Shown here: one piece after another, positions 18,434 to 27,076 of the stretch
Position numbering within the stretch: the first letter of the stretch is position 1
Layout of the letters: each line of letters starts with the position of its first letter
Source of the DNA: Methylobacterium sp. 2A
GTDB taxonomy: Bacteria > Pseudomonadota > Alphaproteobacteria > Rhizobiales > Beijerinckiaceae
Assembly (NCBI RefSeq): GCF_009806555.1
Contig: NZ_VUOK01000064.1
Location: 281 to 64,280, forward strand
Reading direction: 5' to 3'
Length of the DNA: 64,000 nt
Translations under genes and position numbers: made by a program
The notes under the pieces: generated by a model
What the model saw: the letters and a program-made list of their open reading frames with translations, nothing else
What the model was told of the DNA's origin: nothing
Database searches by the model: none

Positions 18434-19483
18434 ATGCGCATCCTGGTGACCGGAGGCTGCGGCTTCATCGGCTCGGCGCTGGTGCTGCACCTCGTCAACG
18501 ATCTCGGCCACGAGGTCTGCACCCTCGACGCGATGACCTACGCGGCGAACCCGATCTCCCTGGCCCCGCTCGCCGACAACCCGCGCCACCGCCTCGTGGA
18601 GGCCGATATCTGCGACCGCGCCGCGGTGCAGAGGGCCTTCGCCGACTTCAAGCCGCAGGCGGTGATGCATCTGGCCGCCGAGAGCCATGTCGACCGCTCG
18701 ATCACGGACCCGGGTGCCTTCGTGCGCACCAACGCTATCGGCACCCAGACCATGCTGGACGGTGCCCGCGGCCATTATGAATCCCTGCCGGAGGCGGACA
18801 AGAAGACCTTCCGGTTCCTCCACGTCTCGACCGACGAGGTCTACGGCTCGCTGCCGCCGGGCGCCTTCTTCACCGAGGAGAGCCGCTACGACCCGCGCTC
18901 GCCCTACTCGGCCTCGAAGGCGGCCTCCGACCACCTCGCCCGCGCCTGGCACGAGACCTATGGCCTGCCGGTGCTGGTGACGAACTGCTCGAACAATTAC
19001 GGGCCGCGCCACTTCCCGGAAAAACTGATCCCGCTGATGATCCTCAACGCGCTCGAGGGGAAGAAGCTTCCCGTCTACGGCGACGGCCAGAACGAGCGCG
19101 ACTGGATCCACGTCGAGGATCACGCCCAGGGCCTCGTCGCCGTGCTGGAGCGCGGCCGCGTCGGCCAGACCTACCTGCTCGGCGGCCGGGCGGTGCGCAA
19201 CAACCTCGCGGTGGTGAAGGGCCTGTGCGCGGCCTTCGACCGGCTTCGCCCGCAGAACGGCCCCCACGAGCGGCTGATCAGCTTCGTGGCCGACCGCCCC
19301 GGCCATGACCGGCGCTACGCGATCGACTGCACCAAGGCCGAGACCGAACTCGGCTGGCGGCCGCAGAAGACCTTCGAGCAGGCGCTGGAAGAGACCGTCG
19401 CGTGGTATCTCGACAACGAGAGCTGGTGGCGCCCGATCCGCGAGGGCCGCTACAAGGGCGAGCGCCTGGGGCTGAACGCCTGA
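18434..19483 (+). CDS. rfbB: dTDP-glucose 4,6-dehydratase
   Basis: The 349-aa extended short-chain dehydrogenase has the NAD-binding GGCGFIGSALV at the N-terminus, STDEVYGSL, and the active-site Y-x3-K in YSASKAASDHL. It makes dTDP-4-keto-6-deoxy-D-glucose, the second step of dTDP-rhamnose synthesis. GAAGAGG precedes the ATG. Its stop TGA shares one base with the rfbD start, indicating coupling. Confidence 0.97.
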   Translation: MRILVTGGCGFIGSALVLHLVNDLGHEVCTLDAMTYAANPISLAPLADNPRHRLVEADICDRAAVQRAFADFKPQAVMHLAAESHVDRSITDPGAFVRTNAIGTQTMLDGARGHYESLPEADKKTFRFLHVSTDEVYGSLPPGAFFTEESRYDPRSPYSASKAASDHLARAWHETYGLPVLVTNCSNNYGPRHFPEKLIPLMILNALEGKKLPVYGDGQNERDWIHVEDHAQGLVAVLERGRVGQTYLLGGRAVRNNLAVVKGLCAAFDRLRPQNGPHERLISFVADRPGHDRRYAIDCTKAETELGWRPQKTFEQALEETVAWYLDNESWWRPIREGRYKGERLGLNA

Positions 19484-20388
19484 TGGACATCCTCGTCCTC
19501 GGTGGTGCGGGTCAGGTCGGGACCGAGCTGCAGGCGCTGTCCTGGCCGGCCGGCGTCACCGTTCACGCGCCGGGCCGGTCCGAGCTCGACATCACCGATG
19601 CGGAGGCCGTCGCGGCGGCGCTCGACGCCCGCGCCTACGCGGCGGTGATCAACACCGCCGCCTACACGGCGGTCGACAAGGCCGAGTCCGACGTGGTCGC
19701 GGCGTGGCGCCTCAACGCGCTCGCCCCGGCGATCCTGGCGGCGGCCACCGCAGTTCGAAAAATACCCCTCGTCCACGTCTCGACCGACTACGTCTTCGCC
19801 GGGACCAAGCCGGATGGGGCCTATGCGCCCGACGAAGCCATCGACCCGCAGAGCGTCTACGGGGCCAGCAAGGCCGCGGGCGAACTCGCCGTGCGCACCG
19901 CCAACCCGCGCCATGCGATCCTGCGCACCGCCTGGGTGGTGAGCCCGCACCGGGGCAACTTCGTCAAGACGATGCTCCGGCTCGCGGCCGAGCGCGACGC
20001 CCTGACCGTGGTCGACGACCAGCACGGCTGCCCGACCTCGGCCGCCGACCTCGCCGCCGCGCTCGCGGCGATCGCGCAGCGTCTCGCGACGGACGAGGCG
20101 GCCCCAACGGGCACGTTCCACTGCGTGAACGCGGGCGACACGACGTGGTGTGGCTTCGCCGAGGCGATCGTGGCGGGCTCCGCCCGGCGCGGCGGCCGCT
20201 CAATCCCGGTCAGGGGCATCCCGACCTCCGCCTATCCGACACCGGCCCGGCGCCCGGCCAATTCGCGCCTGTCCACGGCCAGCCTCACCGAGGCCTACGG
20301 CCTTCAGCCCCGCCCCTGGCAGGCGGCGCTCGACGACATCCTGGACCGGCTCGTCGGGCCGGTCTCAGAGGGAGTATCCAAACCATGA
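19483..20388 (+). CDS. rfbD: dTDP-4-dehydrorhamnose reductase
   Basis: The 301-aa Rossmann reductase has GGAGQVGTEL at the N-terminus, STDYVFAGTKPDGAY and YGASKAAGE (Y-x3-K). It carries out the last step, forming dTDP-L-rhamnose with NAD(P)H. It starts inside the stop of rfbB (TGATG), and its own stop overlaps the rfbA start (ATGA), so the order B-D-A is translationally coupled. Confidence 0.97.
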   Translation: MDILVLGGAGQVGTELQALSWPAGVTVHAPGRSELDITDAEAVAAALDARAYAAVINTAAYTAVDKAESDVVAAWRLNALAPAILAAATAVRKIPLVHVSTDYVFAGTKPDGAYAPDEAIDPQSVYGASKAAGELAVRTANPRHAILRTAWVVSPHRGNFVKTMLRLAAERDALTVVDDQHGCPTSAADLAAALAAIAQRLATDEAAPTGTFHCVNAGDTTWCGFAEAIVAGSARRGGRSIPVRGIPTSAYPTPARRPANSRLSTASLTEAYGLQPRPWQAALDDILDRLVGPVSEGVSKP

Positions 20389-21284
20389 AGGGCATCGTCC
20401 TGGCCGGCGGTTCCGGCACGCGCCTGCATCCGGCCACGCTGTCGATCAACAAGCAGCTCCTGCCGGTCTACGACAAGCCGATGATCTACTACCCGGTCTC
20501 GGTGCTGATGCTGGCCGGCATCCGCGAGATCCTGATCATCTCGTCGCCGGAGCACCTCGACAATTACAAGCGCCTGTTCGGCACCGGCGAGCAGTTCGGT
20601 CTCACCTTCTCCTACGCGCTGCAGCCGCGGCCGGAGGGCCTCGCCCAGGCCTTCGTGATCGGGCGCGACTTCGTGGGCGACGACGACGTGGCGCTGATCC
20701 TCGGCGACAACCTGTTCTTCGGCGCCGGCATGGGCGAACTTCTGGAGCGCGCCGCCGCGCGGAAGCAGGGCGCCACGGTCTTCGCCTACCATGTCGACAA
20801 CCCGCAGGCCTACGGCGTGGTCAACCTCGACAAGGCCGGCCGCCCGACCAAGATCGTCGAGAAGCCGCAGAACCCGGAATCGACCTGGGCGGTGACCGGC
20901 CTGTACTTCTACGACAATCAGGTGCTCGACATCGCGGCGGACGTGAAGCCCTCGCCCCGCGGCGAACTTGAGATCACCAGCGTCAACGAAGCCTACTTGG
21001 AGCGCGGCCAGCTTCACGTGGAGCGGATGTCGCGGGGCTACGCGTGGCTCGACACCGGGACCCACGACAGCCTGCTGGAGGCGAGCGAGTTCGTCCGCAC
21101 CCTTCAGCACCGCCAGGGGCTCCAGGTGGCCTGCCTGGAGGAGATCGCCTACCTGCAGGGCTTCATCACCCGCGACCAGCTCGTGGCCCGCGGCGAGATG
21201 TTCGCCAAGACCAGCTACGGCCAGAACCTGCTCCGGCTCTCCCGCGAGAGCGAGGACGATTTGCGCCTGCGCCGGGGCAAGTAG
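20385..21284 (+). CDS. rfbA: glucose-1-phosphate thymidylyltransferase
   Basis: This 299-aa nucleotidyltransferase has the signature GGSGTRLHPAT, KQLLPVYDKPMIYYP and LILGDNLFFG. It joins glucose-1-phosphate to dTTP, the first and usually feedback-regulated step of dTDP-rhamnose synthesis. AGAGGGAG lies upstream. It ends the rfb operon; no glycosyltransferase follows, so the rhamnose acceptor must be made elsewhere. Confidence 0.97.
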   Translation: MKGIVLAGGSGTRLHPATLSINKQLLPVYDKPMIYYPVSVLMLAGIREILIISSPEHLDNYKRLFGTGEQFGLTFSYALQPRPEGLAQAFVIGRDFVGDDDVALILGDNLFFGAGMGELLERAAARKQGATVFAYHVDNPQAYGVVNLDKAGRPTKIVEKPQNPESTWAVTGLYFYDNQVLDIAADVKPSPRGELEITSVNEAYLERGQLHVERMSRGYAWLDTGTHDSLLEASEFVRTLQHRQGLQVACLEEIAYLQGFITRDQLVARGEMFAKTSYGQNLLRLSRESEDDLRLRRGK

Positions 21285-21740
21285 GCGGCGCGGACAAGTC
21301 GGCGGCGCGGACTCGCTGGCCGGTGACGCGCGTCGCAGCCGATGCCGATCCCGCGCATGAGCCTGTGGTTCTCGACCTCGCGCGGCGCGCCTGTCGTCGG
21401 CGGTCGCCGCGCCCGCACCGCGGCGGCATCGCCCGACCGGCGCGGCGGGCGGCGCCGTCACCGTCGTGGTCGGGCCGCCCCCGGTCTCGGTCCGAGGCTG
21501 CGCCTGGACGCCGTCGGCAGCCATCACGGCCATGAGGATCGCGGGGCCGAGCATCGTGATCGGGCGAGCCGTCGGTCCGGGGCGCCGTACCGGGACGTAA
21601 CGCGGCTGTGACCGCCGGGTTCGACCTGCGGAGCGATCCCCACCTTTGTTCGCCTTTGCAGACCCGGGCCGGCACCGTATCAGGGGCCGCCACACCGCCG
21701 CCGACCCTCGGACGCATCGAAACTCGGAGCCGCCGCGACG
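21285..21740. other. 456-bp gap with a possible broken secreted-peptide gene (minus strand)
   Basis: No intact gene is evident here. On the minus strand an ATG at 21554 begins a leader-like stretch (MLGPAILMAVMAADGVQA then Q-P-R) followed by Thr/Pro-rich residues, after which the sensible reading moves between frames near 21440. That pattern would fit a small secreted protein broken by a frameshift, but composition alone could produce it. No promoter or terminator stands out downstream of rfbA. Confidence 0.3.
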
Positions 21741-22838
21741 ATGCGGGATCCCAACGCGATCGATTTCTGGCGCGGCTTCGCCCTGGTGACGATCTTCATC
21801 AACCATGTCCCGGGCAACACCTTCGAGCGCTACACCTTCTCGCAATACGGCATCTCGGACGCCGCCGAGCTGTTCGTGTTCCTGGCGGGCTGGTCGATCG
21901 GCATCGCGACCCGCGGCCGCGACGGTGTCCCGGAGCCGCCGGGCAAGAGCGTCCTGCGGCTGCTGAACCGGACCGTCGAGGTCTACCGGGCGCAGCTCAC
22001 CGTGATGCTGCTGGCCTTGGCGATCATCGCGGGCGCGGCGCTGCTGCTCGACAACCCGCTCATCCTCGAATGGCACAATGCCGGCGGCTTCTTCGCGGAC
22101 CCGATCCAGTCGGTCTGCGGCATGGCGCTGCTGACCTACCAGCTCGGCTATTTCAACATCCTGCCGCTCTACGTGCTGCTGATCGGCATCGCGCCGATCT
22201 TCGTCATCGTCGGCCGTTTCAGCCTCGTCGCGGCCCTGCTCCTCTCGGGCGGGATCTATCTCGCCAGCCTCGTCTTCGCGTGGAACGTGCCCTCCTGGCC
22301 CGGGGAGGGGGATTGGTACTTCGACCCCCTCTGCTGGCAGGTGCTTCTGGTGCTGGGCTTCGTGCTGCAGCGATGGAACGCCCGGTCCGGCGTCCTGCGC
22401 CGATGGGCGCGGCGGCTGTTTCCCGCCGGCATCGTCATCGTCCTTGTCGGGATCGTGCTCGCCGTGACTGAGATCCGGCCGGATCCGATGCTGGTGCCGG
22501 AGCCGCGTCTGCTGTTCACGTTCGAGAAAACCTATCTCACACCGGCACGTCTTGTCCATTTCCTGGGGGTATTGTTGGCGTTCGCCCCCGTTTACGCATT
22601 GCTCGCTCCCCGAATCGGCCCCATCGTCGGCTATCTGACCCAGCTGGGCCGGAACTCCCTGGCTGTCTTCTCGATGGGCTCGATCCTGAGCCTGATCGGG
22701 CAGCTCGTGCGTTTCCAGACCGGCGGCGGCCTGCCGATCGATATGCTGGTCGCCGGCACGGGCCTGATCGGGCTGGGATTGACCGCATGGTTCGTCGAGT
22801 GGCGCACCCGCAGCAAGTCTCCGAGGCCGCGGACGTGA
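21741..22838 (+). CDS. OpgC-family membrane acyltransferase
   Basis: The 365-aa polytopic protein has about ten hydrophobic segments and begins with DPNAIDFWRGFALVTIFINHVPG, the OpgC pattern (acidic-x-x-RG-x6-HxPG). OpgC proteins transfer succinyl groups to periplasmic glucans; related acyltransferase-3 proteins O-acylate other glycans. It is followed by an SGNH hydrolase whose start overlaps its stop (GTGA), then by a flippase and a GNAT protein. No glucan synthase (opgG/H) is in view, so the acceptor is open. Confidence 0.85.
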   Translation: MRDPNAIDFWRGFALVTIFINHVPGNTFERYTFSQYGISDAAELFVFLAGWSIGIATRGRDGVPEPPGKSVLRLLNRTVEVYRAQLTVMLLALAIIAGAALLLDNPLILEWHNAGGFFADPIQSVCGMALLTYQLGYFNILPLYVLLIGIAPIFVIVGRFSLVAALLLSGGIYLASLVFAWNVPSWPGEGDWYFDPLCWQVLLVLGFVLQRWNARSGVLRRWARRLFPAGIVIVLVGIVLAVTEIRPDPMLVPEPRLLFTFEKTYLTPARLVHFLGVLLAFAPVYALLAPRIGPIVGYLTQLGRNSLAVFSMGSILSLIGQLVRFQTGGGLPIDMLVAGTGLIGLGLTAWFVEWRTRSKSPRPRT

Positions 22839-23683
22839 GCGCGGCCCGGCCCATGTCGCCCCTGCGGACCGCGATCCTGGCGGCCCTGGTGCTGGCCGCT
22901 TCGGCGTCGCATCCCCTGGCCGAGCAGGCGGCGGATCCGGGCGCCGGGGAAACGAGCCTGTCGCTCGAATGCCGGGTTCCGGGTGCGCAACTCTACACCG
23001 CCGCCAAGCTCAGCGCTGTCCAGGCGGCTTTGGCCGAGAAGCGGCCGATCAAGCTGCTGGCGATCGGCGGCTCCACGGCCCCCGGGGCCTCCGCCTCCTA
23101 TCCGGCCAAGCTCGAGGCGGCCCTGGAACGGGCTTTGCCGAAGGTCGACGTGGTGATCGACCACCGCGGTCTTCCGGGCGAAATCGCCTCCGGCGCCGCC
23201 GAGCACATGCGCACCATGGTGGTGGAGGCCGAGCCCGATCTGGTCGTCTGGCAGGTCGGCACCCATGACGCCATCGCCCGCGTGGAGGCCGAGGCCTTCG
23301 AATTGGCCCTCTCCGAGGCGGTGGCCTGGATCCGGTCCCACGGGATCGACGTGGTTCTGGTCGATCCGATCTACACCGCCAGCATGGCCGCGGATGCCGA
23401 TTACAACCGGATCGTCGATGCGGTCCGGACCGTGGCGATGCAGCAGCAGGTGCCCCTGGTGCGGCGCTACGAAGCGCTGCACTACCTGTCGAGCCGCATC
23501 GACCGGGGCGAAGGACACTTCCTGGGGCGCCAGTTCCGCTTGAACGATCTGGGCCTGCGCTGCATGGCCGAGCACGTGGCGCTGACGATCGTCACGTCGC
23601 TCGCCAAGACCGAGACGCCCGCAGATCCGAAGGCGGCGCCCGCCGCGCCGCCCTTAACCGGGACGCAACGCGCACCGGGTTAG
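22835..23683 (+). CDS. SGNH/GDSL-type hydrolase, exported
   Basis: This 282-aa protein has an N-terminal signal segment (LRTAILAALVLAASASHP) then an SGNH fold: AIGGSTAPGAS with the nucleophile Ser (block I), VVWQVGTHDA (block III) and a C-terminal NDLGLRCMAEH region that may give the Asp/His pair. Such proteins add or remove acyl groups on extracellular glycans. The GTG at 22835 overlaps the opgC-like stop; the ATG at 22853 is the alternative. Coupling to the acyltransferase suggests joint action on the same glycan. Confidence 0.8.
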   Translation: MSAARPMSPLRTAILAALVLAASASHPLAEQAADPGAGETSLSLECRVPGAQLYTAAKLSAVQAALAEKRPIKLLAIGGSTAPGASASYPAKLEAALERALPKVDVVIDHRGLPGEIASGAAEHMRTMVVEAEPDLVVWQVGTHDAIARVEAEAFELALSEAVAWIRSHGIDVVLVDPIYTASMAADADYNRIVDAVRTVAMQQQVPLVRRYEALHYLSSRIDRGEGHFLGRQFRLNDLGLRCMAEHVALTIVTSLAKTETPADPKAAPAAPPLTGTQRAPG

Positions 23684-23840
23684 ACCGGACAACCGGAGGT
23701 CGGCGCCCCGCCAGCCTTGAGTTCGGCGTCGTACGCCAAAAGCCGATCCCGATCGCTCTGGATTCGGGAACGGCTTCCCGGCCTATCGTGCCGCGCTCTC
23801 TTGCGCCGAACCGGCGTCCAGTTCGGCGGAGAGCGCTCCG

Positions 23841-25181
23841 ATGTCAGCCACGGCTCTCCCGATCCGCGCCTTCCGGCGCCTGCGCGCCCTGCGGAACGGC
23901 CCGCAGCGGGTGGCGCTCGCGGTCTTCGCGATCCGCGTCGGCTCGGCCGGATTCGCCTACGGCGCCCAGGTCCTGGCGGCCCGGCTGATGGGCTGGGACG
24001 CCTACGGCATCTTCGCCTCCGTCTGGGTCTGGACCGCGATGCTCGGCCACACGCTGACGCTCGGCCTGTCGCAGGGCGCCTGCCGGTTCGTGCCCGCCAC
24101 GCAGGCACAGGGCGACCTCGACCTCGCCCGCGGCTACATCCGCGCCGGCGCGCTGATGACCGGCGGGGCGGCGCTGGCGGTGGCGGGCCTCGGTGCGGCG
24201 CTGCTGTTCCTCGAACCGGAGCTGTTCGCCCCGGCCTACCGGGCGCCGGTCGCAGTCGCCCTCTGCGTGATGCCGCTCTTCGCGCTGCAGGATTATCTGG
24301 AGGGCGTGGCACGCAGCCAGAACTGGATCGGGCTCGCCATCGCGCCGCCCTACCTCCTGCGCCAGACCCTGATGATGGCCTGCATGGTCGCGGCAATCCT
24401 GCTCGGCGCCCCGCCGCGCGCGGAGGTCGCGATGGGCTGCATGCTGGTCGCCGCCGCGGCCGCAACGTCCGTTCAGGCAGCTCTCCTCGTCGCGCGCCTG
24501 CGCCGGCATCTGGCGCACGGGCCGCATCGCTATCGCTGGCGGACCTGGCTCGGCACGAGCCTGCCGATCGCCGCGATCGATCTCGCCAATGCCGGATTCA
24601 CCTTCGTCGACGTCATCGTGCTCGGCGCCCTGGTGAGCCCGGCCGAGGTAGGCCTCTACTTCGCGGCGACGCGGATCCAGCAATTCGTCGTGTTCGTGCA
24701 TTTCGCCGTCAGCGCCGCGACGCTCCAGCGCTACAGCGCCGCCCATGCCGTGGAGAACCGTTTCCTCCTGGCCGAACTCGTGCGGCGCCAAGCGCAGCTG
24801 ACCGCGGCCGCGACGCTCGCGGTCGGCGGCGCGATCCTGGCGGCGTCGCCGCTGCTCCTGGCGATGTTCGGCGCGGGCCTCGGCGACAGCGTTCCGATCC
24901 TGTGCGTGCTCGTGGCCGGCAGCGTCGCGGCGAGCCTGTTCGGGCCGGGCGAGGATCTGCTGACCATGCTGGGCGGCGAGCGGCGCTGTGCAGCGATCAC
25001 GGCGGCCGCGCTCCTCGCCGCCGCCTGCCTGTGCCTCACCCTGGTGCCGGCCCTGGGCGCGCTCGGCGCCGCCGTGGCGGTGGCGGTCGCCACCGTCGCG
25101 CGCGCCGGCTTCCTCGCCCAGGCCGCGGGCCGGATCCACGGTCTGCCGACGCCGATCTGGTCCGCGGGCGCCGTCCGATGA
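23841..25181 (+). CDS. polysaccharide flippase (Wzx/MviN-like, MOP superfamily)
   Basis: The 446-aa integral membrane protein has about 12-14 hydrophobic helices and the general shape of a lipopolysaccharide or O-antigen flippase, with VGSAGFAYGAQVLAARLMG near the start. It would move a lipid-linked saccharide across the inner membrane. GGAGAG precedes the ATG. Its stop overlaps the start of the next gene (ATGA), coupling it to the acetyltransferase-like protein. Confidence 0.85.
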   Translation: MSATALPIRAFRRLRALRNGPQRVALAVFAIRVGSAGFAYGAQVLAARLMGWDAYGIFASVWVWTAMLGHTLTLGLSQGACRFVPATQAQGDLDLARGYIRAGALMTGGAALAVAGLGAALLFLEPELFAPAYRAPVAVALCVMPLFALQDYLEGVARSQNWIGLAIAPPYLLRQTLMMACMVAAILLGAPPRAEVAMGCMLVAAAAATSVQAALLVARLRRHLAHGPHRYRWRTWLGTSLPIAAIDLANAGFTFVDVIVLGALVSPAEVGLYFAATRIQQFVVFVHFAVSAATLQRYSAAHAVENRFLLAELVRRQAQLTAAATLAVGGAILAASPLLLAMFGAGLGDSVPILCVLVAGSVAASLFGPGEDLLTMLGGERRCAAITAAALLAAACLCLTLVPALGALGAAVAVAVATVARAGFLAQAAGRIHGLPTPIWSAGAVR

Positions 25182-26317
25182 GCCGCGCCGACACCGCGCT
25201 CCGCCGGTCCGACCGGTCGATCTCCGACGCGGCGGCGCCGGCTGCGGAAGCCTGGGACGCGCTGTTCGCGGCCGCCGCCCACCCGCACCCGCATTTCTCG
25301 CGGCACGTCCTGGCGGCGCATGAAGCCGCCGGATTGCTGCCGGCTGGTTTGCAGTTCGTCACCGTCCGGCGGGGGGAGCGCCTCGTCGCGCTCCTGCCCT
25401 GCGCGCCGGCCCGCGACGTGTCGGCCCTGGGCGGCCGGGTGATGCGCCCGTTCCTCTCCCCCTTCGTGACCGCCACGGCGCCGCTGATCGCCGAGGGGCC
25501 GGACCGTGCCGCGCATGCACACGAGCTGGTGGCCACCCTCGAAGCGGCCTCCCGCGGTGCGGCCTGGCGCTGGCCCCTGCTGCCGACCCAGGAGGGGGCG
25601 GTGCCGGACCTGCTGGCGGCCATGCGGGCACGCGGCTGGGCCGTGGGTGTCGTGGCGGCCTTCGACCGCCCGGTCATGGATCGGCGGGCCGACCACGACG
25701 CCTTCCTGGCCGGTCACCCGAACCGGTCCCGGTTCAAGGATCTGCGCCGCCGGGCCCGCCGCCTCTCGGAGATCGGCACCGTGGCGTTCGAGAGCGCGAG
25801 CGCGGGGGCGGACCTCGCCCGCTTGGTCGCGGCGTTCCTCGACCTGGAACGCGCCGGCTGGAAGGGACGGGCCGGCACCGCCTTGGCCTGCCGGCCGGAG
25901 ACCAAGGCGCTCGCCGACGCCCTGTTCGCGGACGGGGCGGGTCCGGTGACAGTCCGGGCGGACGCGCTGACCCTCGACGGCCGGCCGATCGCGGTCAGCC
26001 TCGCGCTGGTCGGCGGCGGCACCGCGACGCTGCTGAAGACCGCCTACGACGAGGATCTGCGCAGCCACGCCCCGGGGCTGCTCCTGGAAGCCGAGATCGT
26101 GCGCGCCTGCCACGCGACCGGCTTCGCCGACCGGCTCGATTCGGCGACGCTCGACGGCTCGGCCCTGGAAAGCCTCTACCGGGACCGGACCGCCATCGCG
26201 GACATCATCGCGCTCCCCCCGGGCAGCCACGCGCTCTCCCTGGAGCGGCGGCTCCGGCTCGCGCGGTTCGAGCGGGAGGCGCGCGCCGCCGCCAAGCGAG
26301 CCCTGCGGCGGCGATAG
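25178..26317 (+). CDS. GNAT-family acetyltransferase, BcsL/CelD-like
   Basis: The 379-aa protein shows the BcsL/CelD-type GNAT_6 pattern: FLAGHPNRSRFKDLRRRARRL, FLDLERAGWKGRAGTAL, then ALTLDGRPIAVSLALVG and LLKTAYDEDLRSHAPG (acyl-CoA binding half), residues ~170-310. Members sit in cellulose and other exopolysaccharide loci and are thought to acylate a glycan or its lipid carrier. It ends in a basic tail. The ATGA overlap with the flippase ties it to polysaccharide export. Confidence 0.85.
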   Translation: MSRADTALRRSDRSISDAAAPAAEAWDALFAAAAHPHPHFSRHVLAAHEAAGLLPAGLQFVTVRRGERLVALLPCAPARDVSALGGRVMRPFLSPFVTATAPLIAEGPDRAAHAHELVATLEAASRGAAWRWPLLPTQEGAVPDLLAAMRARGWAVGVVAAFDRPVMDRRADHDAFLAGHPNRSRFKDLRRRARRLSEIGTVAFESASAGADLARLVAAFLDLERAGWKGRAGTALACRPETKALADALFADGAGPVTVRADALTLDGRPIAVSLALVGGGTATLLKTAYDEDLRSHAPGLLLEAEIVRACHATGFADRLDSATLDGSALESLYRDRTAIADIIALPPGSHALSLERRLRLARFEREARAAAKRALRRR

Positions 26318-26332
26318 CGCGGCGAGCGCGCC

Positions 26333-26617
26333 CTACCGGTTCCGGTACGGCCCGTCGCCCTCGACACGATCGTAAACCCCATGGCCGGTCCGGGCGCGAT
26401 AGGCGCGGCCTGCGATCGCGCCGGGTGTCGGCGGCGTACCGGGCTGGGCAAAGCTCGTCTCCGGCCGGTAGGCCGGCCCCCAGCCGATCTCCTCGTCGCC
26501 CGCGGGATCCTTGCCGGGAAAGCCGGTGACGTAGCCGGTGCTCTGGGCGAACGCCGGTGCGGACGCGAGGCCGAGCAGGAGCGCGACGCTGAGGCGCAAT
26601 CGTGTTCCGGAGCGCAT
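26333..26617 (-). CDS. small secreted hypothetical protein
   Basis: This 94-aa protein has a textbook signal peptide (LRLSVALLLGLASAPAFA-Q) and a mature part rich in Gly, Pro, Arg and Tyr (VTGFPGKDPAG, IAGRAYRARTGHGVYD). No Cys and no known domain are seen. The start MRSGTRLRL is chosen for the leader; the frame is open much further upstream without meaning. It is convergent with the acetyltransferase gene, 15 nt apart. Confidence 0.7.
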   Translation of the reverse strand: MRSGTRLRLSVALLLGLASAPAFAQSTGYVTGFPGKDPAGDEEIGWGPAYRPETSFAQPGTPPTPGAIAGRAYRARTGHGVYDRVEGDGPYRNR

Positions 26618-26791
26618 TGATCCTATTCTCCGAGCGTGATCCGCCGAACGGATCGTCTGTGGCGTAAATCCATCCCTCGGATGCGGGTTTACAGGGCGCG
26701 CAATCATGCCGCGGCCTTGGCGGATCCGCCGCCGGAGGGGTTCGTCCGGGCCACAGGCGAAGGGCGGCTTCAGCGCGGAGACGCGGGCGTC

Positions 26792-27046
26792 ATGGAAGAC
26801 TGGAAGGCAGGGTTCCGGGCCGAATTGCGCGCCATCGCGATCGCGACCGGCGAGGCGGCATCCGCCCAAATCCCGGGCCTGCTCCGACGCCTTCATCGTC
26901 ATCAGGCGGGGCTCGGCGGCAATCCGATCCTCGGTCTCTATCACCGCTGGCGCATCCGCAGCCTCGCCCGCGCCGTGGCGGATGCGCGCTGGCACGCGGA
27001 ACAGGGGCGCATGGCGCGCCTCGGCGGCCTCGATTCGCGACGGTAG
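26792..27046 (+). CDS. small hypothetical protein
   Basis: The 84-aa, basic, helical protein begins MEDWKAGFRAELRAIAIATG and contains LLRRLHRHQ and LYHRWRIRSLARAVADARW. I do not recognise a family. It is divergent from the small secreted protein across ~174 bp and converges on the histidine kinase gene. The frame is open from 26636, but the internal ATG after GCGGAG-like bases seems the better start. Confidence 0.5.
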   Translation: MEDWKAGFRAELRAIAIATGEAASAQIPGLLRRLHRHQAGLGGNPILGLYHRWRIRSLARAVADARWHAEQGRMARLGGLDSRR

Positions 27047-27076
27047 CGCGAGCGCCACGTCTGCGGCGGGCAGCGG

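Noticed and set aside
20304..22559. 751-codon minus-strand open frame across rfbA and the OpgC-like gene
   Set aside because: Antisense shadow of two well-supported genes. Only the leader-like start at 21554 in the gap was kept, as a weak observation.
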